In this document: positions 1 through 64,000 of the stretch, piece after piece
Numbering within the stretch: position 1 is the stretch's first letter
How the letters are laid out: the number at the start of each line of letters is the position of its first letter
NCBI GenBank assembly: GCA_054601695.1
Contig: BAAHQB010000412.1
Span: 1-64,000 of the forward strand
Length of the DNA stretch: 64,000 bases
Source: Amorphochlora amoebiformis
Lineage: Eukaryota; Cercozoa; Chlorarachniophyceae
Reading direction: 5' to 3'
Notes under the pieces: model-generated
Database searches by the model: none
Seen by the model: the letters and a program-made list of their open reading frames with translations, nothing else
Told to the model about the DNA's origin: nothing
Program-made: the position numbers and the translations under genes

Positions 1-7390
<7,390 letters not shown>

Positions 7391-7463
7391 CTAAGATATT
7401 ATTGATTTTAACTGTATATAATATATATATTATATAAATGTATATATATATATATATATGTAT

Positions 7464-7495
<32 letters not shown>

Positions 7496-7499
7496 TATT

Positions 7500-7542
<43 letters not shown>

Positions 7543-7559
7543 CTATATACATATGTATG

Positions 7560-7593
<34 letters not shown>

Positions 7594-7630
7594 CATTTAT
7601 ATATTATTATTATAGGTGTGTGTGCATATA

Positions 7631-7681
<51 letters not shown>

Positions 7682-7721
7682 TTGTGTGTGTGTGTATGTG
7701 TGTGTGTGTGTATATATATTT

Positions 7722-7945
<224 letters not shown>

Positions 7946-8048
7946 GTAATTAATTGTGATCACACTACACATGATATATATTTGCAAAACATACGCGTAA
8001 TATGTGCAAACGTATACATAAAAACATCATAAATAACTATACACATAC

Positions 8049-8075
8049 CTCACATGCATGCATACATACAGACAT
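8049..8075 (-). other. Candidate first coding exon of OXCT (start codon uncertain)
   Basis: On the minus strand an ATG opens MSVCMHACE and ends at a strong donor, GAG followed by gtatgt, in phase 0, which fits the next exon at 7390. It would place the OXCT start 390 bases from the GSS start, with the ACGT elements between. The sequence is partly microsatellite-like (TGTATG repeats). A rival candidate is 8451-8468 (MHRQTM, donor gtaccc, also phase 0), whose ATG overlaps the proposed GSS ATG on the other strand. Only one can be right. Confidence 0.3.
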
Positions 8076-8311
8076 ATCATATACATATATACAGCGAGAG
8101 AGTGAGAGAAAGAGAGAGCGAGAGTCCGAAAACCTTTGATGACTCTCTTGTTTCTTTTTCTAATTCTCGAATTCACCCAACCTCAGAATTTCCTCCCCCC
8201 TCAACCCAGAGGCTACGTATCCATATCATCAACCCTACCCCTCCCTTTTCTCGTAATATCCGCAAAATTCTCAAAATCTCGCGTTATTTTCAAGCTAACA
8301 CCCGAAACCCC

Positions 8312-8334
8312 GACGTGGCGAAAGGCCACGTGGC
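8312..8334. promoter_or_regulatory. ACGT elements / G-box palindrome between OXCT and GSS
   Basis: Two ACGT-core elements lie 5 bases apart: GACGTGGC at 8312-8319 and the perfect 10-base palindrome GCCACGTGGC at 8325-8334, holding CACGTG. They sit about 135 bases upstream of the proposed GSS ATG in a repeat-free island (8116-8460) that carries no convincing exon. ACGT cores are classical bZIP or bHLH sites, and a bZIP gene lies in the same window. A regulatory role is inferred from position and symmetry only. Confidence 0.4.
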
Positions 8335-8466
8335 AGCCTAGCCCCTCCCCCCGGGGAAAAAACTATCCCGTCTTCCCCCCTTGATGAAATACGCCTTTTT
8401 TTAGGTAAAATTCAAGGGGGTGGGTGAGAGGAGGGGGGAGAGAAGGGTACCATTGTCTGTCGGTGC

Positions 8467-30205
<21,739 letters not shown>

Positions 30206-30790
30206 AATAGCCTGCTCCTGACTTTGCACTCTGGTGACCATAGCTATTTCAAGCCGAAAAATTGAATCATTTTCTGTGGACTTCATAATTATACAGTTCG
30301 TCAATTCTAGCAATTAGTCATAATACGATTATCATATTCAGATATCGTAGACAGTAGTCTAGAGCTAGTAGTGCATAACCTGCTGAACGGTTGGTTAGCT
30401 AGCGTGTTATAATTTTGATAATGTCTAGAATGTGATGATATAGCCTAAATCAGTTACGTGCGCATGCATATCCTAGTATCATATCATGCATGTATATGTA
30501 CATCTAGATGTAATACGTATATCTATATACAATACTAATGGTTCATGCGTACGTCTAGACGTTGATTATATCATATATATGTGTACTGGATATAATAGTA
30601 TAATATACACACACATTTATATATTCTGTATCTTGCGACCAAAATTAAGACTTAACCAATATTTTTTTTTTAACTTTTACAAATAATTGAATTTGACACG
30701 CAACAACGATCCTACTGTAATCCCCGGATAACTTTTCTTCACCATTTAGTCACCTGATTGTGCTTACCCTGCATGCACCATCCACCATAC
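30206..30790. other. Intergenic region between convergent GSS and bZIP stops
   Basis: 585 bases of unique sequence with no repeat tract and no open frame of note. It must contain both 3' ends. I see no AATAAA; a T9 run at 30662-30670 and AT-rich stretches are the only candidate 3'-end signals. Confidence 0.6.
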
Positions 30791-31795
30791 TCAACGAATT
30801 TTGATGCACACCTCTCCATGTTTCTCAATCCACAATAGGAACTTCCCCATCTGTTCCGGCTGCATGATCTTCCCTAGCTTGCCCAGGATCTTGTCCTGAT
30901 ATTCAAGCTGGTTTTGCATGTACGTTCTGATCTGCTCCATTATCTCAGCTTTACCCATCGGGCAGGAGGCACACTCGGCGCGAAGCTTCTTCATCTCTTT
31001 TATTTGCTCAGCGGTCAGCTCTGCCTCATCGGAGAATAGAGCCTTCCAGAGCCCGTTCTTGTCCTCGTAGAAGGAGTCCTGCTTAGAGAGGATCCAGCGC
31101 AGGAAGCGCACAGGCAGAGACGGGGAGATTCGAGTGGCAAAGTTCTCGAGGTACTTCTCGGCATTCGGGCGGCCGTCCTTGAAGCTCTTGAATATGTGTT
31201 CCAATTGACCAGAAACAACTTTGCTCTCACCAGAATCAACTGCCTCGCGGAGCTTCTGGTACATCTCTCGTTCTTGGGCTTGGCAGTTGAGAGACTTATT
31301 GAACGCCTCCGCGGCGTTCATGGCAGCAATCTTGTTCTTCTGGGCAGCGAGGAGAGTCTTCAAGCGTTTGTTTTCGTTCCGAAGATTATCAGACTCCTTC
31401 TCCAGCTCTTGCATGCGCATCTTCTTTCTCTTGCGGCTGAGACGAGCTTGCTCGGCTTTTCGAAGGAGCCTCTGCTTTTGGAGGTTCTGCTCTTCGATGA
31501 GCTTCATAACCTCTTGCTTGTTTACAGCGATGGTTGCGCCAGGCGCCTTGGTGTGCTTGAGTGGCTTAAGGGATTCGTTGTCAGATGAGGTCTCGGATTT
31601 AGAGCTAACGGATCCAGAGATCTTCTCATCCGGGATGAGATCAGGAAGGGGGGGGTTCTTTATCCCCTTCTTTAGAGACTGGAAAGTGGTGGTTTCATCC
31701 ATCTTGAGGAATGGATTTGCGCTCTGCGGGTCACAGAGAAGAGGGGACAGCGGGAAAAATCCCGAGGCGGTTGAATACGAATCGTTCATCATCAT
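30791..31795 (-). CDS. bZIP transcription factor, 334 aa, uninterrupted CDS
   Basis: Nuclear DNA-binding protein. Residues 1-95 are a low-complexity Ser/Pro/Lys N-terminus. The basic region is about 106-126 (KAEQARLSRKRKK) and the zipper leucines are L131, L138 and L145, then Q152 and M159. This fits N-x7-R-x9-L-x6-L-x6-L except that the invariant Asn position is Lys (K113); R121 is kept. Residues about 195-334 form a helical C-terminal domain (NFATRISPSLPVRFLRWILS, then PEQMGKFLLWIEK) that I do not recognise. Start: three tandem ATG codons, with a typical acceptor (ttgcttgcag) ending at 31811 in the 5' UTR, so an upstream untranslated exon is likely. The CDS has balanced composition and no repeats, unlike its neighbours. 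It converges with GSS: 585 bases separate the stops. Target sites are unknown. Confidence 0.9.
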   Translation of the reverse strand: MMMNDSYSTASGFFPLSPLLCDPQSANPFLKMDETTTFQSLKKGIKNPPLPDLIPDEKISGSVSSKSETSSDNESLKPLKHTKAPGATIAVNKQEVMKLIEEQNLQKQRLLRKAEQARLSRKRKKMRMQELEKESDNLRNENKRLKTLLAAQKNKIAAMNAAEAFNKSLNCQAQEREMYQKLREAVDSGESKVVSGQLEHIFKSFKDGRPNAEKYLENFATRISPSLPVRFLRWILSKQDSFYEDKNGLWKALFSDEAELTAEQIKEMKKLRAECASCPMGKAEIMEQIRTYMQNQLEYQDKILGKLGKIMQPEQMGKFLLWIEKHGEVCIKIR

Positions 31796-31812
31796 AACTT
31801 ATATACCAATCT
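31796..31812 (-). promoter_or_regulatory. 3' splice site in the 5' UTR of the bZIP gene
   Basis: Reading the minus strand, a pyrimidine-rich stretch ends in ttgcttgcag, followed by 15 bases and the ATG triplet. An in-frame TAA lies in those 15 bases, so the splice cannot fuse an upstream coding exon to the bZIP protein. The donor exon is not identified; the 3' end of the 153-residue gene upstream also ends in a donor-like TAG-gtaatc. Confidence 0.45.
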
Positions 31813-31883
31813 GCAAGCAAAATAGGAAGTCTTAGATCATGTCAAGCCATATACGAGTGTAACAAAGTCAACTGGAATATACT

Positions 31884-31929
<46 letters not shown>

Positions 31930-31975
31930 TACGGGGAGAGGGTAAACACCGTGTAGGGTTGAGGATTGTGATTAC

Positions 31976-32529
31976 CTAAATAGAAATTGAGGCTGCTTTT
32001 CCGTCTTCTGATTCAGATTCCTCCCCTAAGAGTGAAGTTCTTTGGAGTTCTTTAGCTGAGAGGCTGCTGAGGCGGTTTTCTAGTTTCGGGGTCCGCTTAG
32101 AGAGGTAGGCGGACTCGGCTGACTTGAGGGTGCTTGAGTGGAAAGTGTTCCGTAAGATTAAGAGCTCAACGAGCTGTTGGGTTAGACTCGGTAGGGGCTT
32201 TTCCCAGGATAGATGCGCGTTTGGCCGTTCTCCTTTGACTCCGTTTTGGAACGTAACTAAGAATTGCTGGAAAGGGTGTTCCCAAACTCCGAAGCTCCAA
32301 ACAGATACCTGAGAAACAAGGATCAGTCAGAAAAACGCGAGAAATTGAATCTTCTCCCTCCCCATCCCCACCACAACATTATCCGCACAATTTTCCTCAC
32401 CTGAAGTGCTGCAATAAGGAAGAGTGTCCAGGAGAAGTCAGGCTCTTGCGTTCGCTTCCTGAAGTGCTTTCTTCTTAGCATCCAACGCCTGAAGGGCGCC
32501 AAAGCGGGGGTATTAATATGATGGTCCAA
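31976..32529 (-). CDS. Hypothetical protein, 153 aa, two exons with a normal short intron
   Basis: Exon 1 (32401-32529) starts at ATG and ends GCACTTCAG before gtgagg. Exon 2 (31976-32308) follows ttgtttctcag and is open for 110 codons to TAG. Both junctions are phase 0 and the intron is 92 bases without repeats. The peptide begins MDHHINTPALAPFRRWMLRR, is basic at the N-terminus, has an uncharged run (FSWTLFLIAALQVSVWSFGV) around residues 33-52 that could be one membrane span, and ends in an acidic Ser/Glu stretch (GEESESEDGKAASISI). I do not recognise it. The plus strand is also partly open here (the Glu-rich tail reads as a Ser-rich frame), but the minus frame is longer and has both splice sites. 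Confidence 0.55.
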
Positions 32530-32714
32530 CGCCGGAACAAAATCGATCGACGTAGTCGGGACTACCCGTCACTACCGGTTTGCCGGCGGAAACTGGAAAT
32601 TGCACGAAAATTATTTGTCTCGAGATAGGTGGAATGACCTTAATATATTCTCTTCAAGTTACGGATCATAAAGGTTAATCCCATCAATAAAATTAACCAA
32701 TATCCTTATATAGA

Positions 32715-33292
32715 ATGCTAGATATCCGAAGTTCCGAACTGATCTGGAATGGCGGCTCACCGGCGCAAAGCATGAGTTACGGTCGGAGTGCTGCTTTCAA
32801 CGCCAAAATCGCAAGGCACGGAAGGGATTGGGAACAGAAATATATTCGTTACATATTCCGAATCACCGTGATGAATGGATGAGGGTTAGGGTGATGGTTG
32901 GTTGGGGTTATGTTCATGCCACGGTCACGGTTGTCTTGGATTAAATTCATGGCTACGGTTAGGTTAGGTTCAGCTCATGTTACCTCAAGCTCGCTTGAGA
33001 GAATCTAGTAAGGCTTCGGCCGGTATGGAACCGGGTTCATACTAGAGATTGCTTGTGCGCAAATTTGAAAAGAGGGTTAAGCGTTAGTATGCATCTCTGT
33101 CCATCTTACACCACTCATTCCTTTTTCGTGATTATCAGGTCTTGTATAATGTCGTGCATAGCTTGGGGCACTCTGGTGAGTGGGTATTATTGGTATGTGT
33201 ACTACATATATAAATAAGACAATCGATGAGGTATCCCTAGGCGTTGCATACATGTGTACATTATATTATATGTGTACATATACAATATATTA

Positions 33293-33325
<33 letters not shown>

Positions 33326-33749
33326 TCAAAATATCTTCATCAATTCCATTTCGGAACAAATTCAATGCATATGTTACAGAGAGATATAAGGGTACTGTAT
33401 GAATATCAGAAAGGATATAAACATGTTGAGACAATCTTGTGTGTGTAAGTTGTGAATAGTAAGAATACACTGTGTAAGCTGTGAATATTAAGAATACGGT
33501 ACTCATATAATCAAGACGAGAGGAGAGTTCTGCCGCATTTTTTTTTTTTTTTCATTTCATTTTCATCTTACTTTTTCAAAAACTTATTGCAGTTTTTCAT
33601 CCGGTTCTGGTTCGAGTATATGTACTCTAAGCCTTCGGTTACATCCAATGATCCAGAGGGTATGGTCTAACCTTACGTTTTGGATTATGTTGGTATATAT
33701 TGGATTGTGTTGGTATGTAGTTATATAAAAAAATGGAAGAATTGGTGTA

Positions 33750-33799
<50 letters not shown>

Positions 33800-33827
33800 T
33801 CCATATGTATACATACATACATGCATA

Positions 33828-33906
<79 letters not shown>

Positions 33907-33948
33907 TGTGTGTGTGTGTATGCATGTATGTATGTATACATATGGATG

Positions 33949-34041
<93 letters not shown>

Positions 34042-34054
34042 GTATATTTAAATG

Positions 34055-34096
<42 letters not shown>

Positions 34097-34133
34097 TGAA
34101 TATGTCAAATTTGACAAATTTCAAATCTACACA

Positions 34134-34190
<57 letters not shown>

Positions 34191-34342
34191 ATATGTATAT
34201 ATTCATTTTTAAATATTCAAAAACACACATATAAGCATCTATATGTAAATATTTTCTATATATACATATATATATATATATATATAATATATATATATAT
34301 AATTATATAAATAATATTATATATATATATATACACATATAC

Positions 34343-34374
<32 letters not shown>

Positions 34375-34458
34375 TATATTACATGTGCACACCACCAATA
34401 TCCCATCCGTGAAGCAATAAATAGATGCTTGTGATATATTCCTCTCTATATATTTTAA

Positions 34459-34501
<43 letters not shown>

Positions 34502-34647
34502 TTACTACACACATGCAGCTCAAAATTCCGGTTTATGACACTCCAAGCTCCCCTGCACGTAAACATCCCTTCGTTCAAACAACTCATCTCATGATACTAT
34601 CCTCATTAAGTGAACTTTATCAACAAGTTGGTACGGTATACTATTGA
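32715..34647 (+). CDS. Hypothetical protein, about 140 aa, five proposed exons
   Basis: Proposed exons, all phase 0: 32715-32867 (begins [20 protein letters not shown] and contains [20 protein letters not shown]), 33139-33183 ([15 protein letters not shown]), 33593-33664 ([20 protein letters not shown]), 33721-33744 (LYKKMEEL) and 34519-34647 ([18 protein letters not shown] and onward to TGA). Exons 1, 3 and 5 look coding by codon balance and have clear acceptors. The fourth is small and uncertain. Alternative donors (gtgagt after 33175, gtatgg after 33659) would shift phase. The start is divergent from the 153-residue gene, with 185 bases between the two ATGs. An internal Met at residue 20 could be the true start. 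No family recognised. Confidence 0.5.
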
Positions 34648-35187
34648 CTATTGCTTGCACCGGTCGTCTTGAAGGGTTGACGTTCATGCCGGGTGCTTAA
34701 GAGTCAAGTTAAGACTAGTGTAAGACACGTGTTCGCATACTGTAGCTAGCTAGCTAGCTTATAATTGTAAGATAACTCAAAACAAAATATTTAATCGGAT
34801 GATATCGATATCGATAGCTAGCTAGATAGGTCACCATCATCTAAATTATTAAGTACTAGCTATTAATATCTAGAATATAGATAATCATAGAGTTTATGAT
34901 CAATTGATAGTCCGACTATAGGTGCTACGACGATTTTCTGCTCACAATTACCCAGATTATCCTAGTATATCATATAGATAACGTGTAAGTATAACTGATT
35001 CTAGTAATTACTATAGAATTAGCGCACTAGATTCTTGTAATGCCGATTGGCTAGATTCTAGTAATTAGCGCACTAGATTCTTGTAATTCCGATTGGCTAT
35101 AGATAGAAGGTAGTCACTGATAATGACAAGTTGAGTGAGTGTGGAACTTGTCCTTGCGGCATTGTGTGCGTTCATGGGATGTGCATG
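34648..35187. other. Intergenic region between convergent genes, with a tandem duplication
   Basis: 540 bases of unique sequence. A duplicated segment of about 45 bases (ATTAGCGCACTAGATTCTTG, then CCGATTGGCT) lies at about 35016-35100, and (CTAG)n runs occur at 34743-34760 and 34817-34828. No coding frame. It separates the 34647 stop from the giant gene's stop. Confidence 0.6.
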
Positions 35188-63538
<28,351 letters not shown>

Positions 63539-63665
63539 CTGAATGTATAAAGGAGATATATTGAGATATTGATGCTTGATATGTGGATGTTTGCGCTGGG
63601 ATATGTGGAATAATGAATACAGATATGTCAAAGATATCGATACTAGGTTTGTGGGTATATGAGTG

Positions 63666-63696
<31 letters not shown>

Positions 63697-64000
63697 GATC
63701 TATGGATGGATGTATAGCTACTTTTGATTTAGTAGTTTTAATTCAGAAAAAAAAAAATTGCCTCTCATCCCATTTTTCTCACTTCTTTCCCTAGCGAAAG
63801 AAGTGATCGGAAATCGAACGGAGTCCAGACGCGAACGGAGTAAGCCCTAACCCTAACCCTAACCCTAACCCTAACCCTAACCCTAACCCTAACCCTAACC
63901 CTAATCGGAACGCTGACCCTGACTCAAACCCTAACCATAACCCTAACCCTAACCGTAACCCTAACCCTAACCGTAACGCTAACCCTAACCCTAACTGTAA

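Noticed and set aside
31221-31835. 204-residue plus-strand frame opposite the bZIP gene
   Set aside because: Antisense shadow. The minus frame has a complete bZIP motif and a sensible start and stop.
33380-33391. A 12-base micro-exon in the 32715-34647 gene
   Set aside because: It creates a phase conflict with the following exon; the in-frame donor at 33184 explains the data better.

Overview
This window is nuclear DNA from a eukaryote and is unusual in composition. Most of it is simple sequence: (TA)n tracts, telomere-type TTAGGG/CCCTAA arrays, (CT/GA)n, (GT/CG)n and (ATATT)n. The islands of ordinary sequence between the tracts look like junk until they are read as exons. Most are 20-100 bases long, have an AG before them and a GT (rarely GC) after them, and join in matching phase into recognisable proteins. 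The organism is a spliceosomal eukaryote, probably an intron-rich protist or alga. I cannot name it. TTAGGG occurs inside introns, so it is not a chromosome end.

Layout. (1) 1-7390, minus strand: most of a succinyl-CoA:3-oxoacid CoA-transferase gene (SCOT/OXCT), with 12 supported exons; the 3' end runs off the window. (2) 8467-30205, plus strand: a complete or near-complete eukaryotic glutathione synthetase gene (GSS), about 30 exons and roughly 1.5 kb of coding sequence in 21.7 kb. OXCT and GSS are divergent, with an ACGT/G-box cluster between them. (3) 30791-31795, minus: a 334-residue bZIP protein whose CDS is uninterrupted and free of repeats. (4) 31976-32529, minus: a two-exon 153-residue hypothetical gene with a normal 92-base intron. 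(5) 32715-34647, plus: a hypothetical gene of about 140 residues in five proposed exons. (6) 35188-63538, minus: a giant gene of about 37 proposed exons that encodes at least 650 residues of a charged, alpha-helical, HEAT-like protein I cannot name; its 5' end lies beyond the window.

Two things stand out. First, intron ends are themselves made of the repeat unit: donors read gtatat, gttaggg, gtaaccc or gtgtgt, and acceptors read atatag, ccctag or cctaag. Second, many exons are accompanied in the flanking intron by partial copies of themselves that keep the splice junction, from one copy to about twelve, separated by microsatellite. Expansion therefore appears to happen at exon-intron junctions and to generate decoy exons. 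Three related elements with a short terminal inverted repeat and a tRNA-like head sit in introns of the giant gene.

Functionally, OXCT (mitochondrial ketone-body and succinyl-CoA metabolism), GSS (second step of glutathione synthesis) and a bZIP factor are ordinary housekeeping or regulatory genes. Nothing suggests an operon or a joint pathway. All exon models rest on open frame, splice dinucleotides, phase agreement and, for OXCT and GSS, recall of the protein families; no alignment or RNA data were available.
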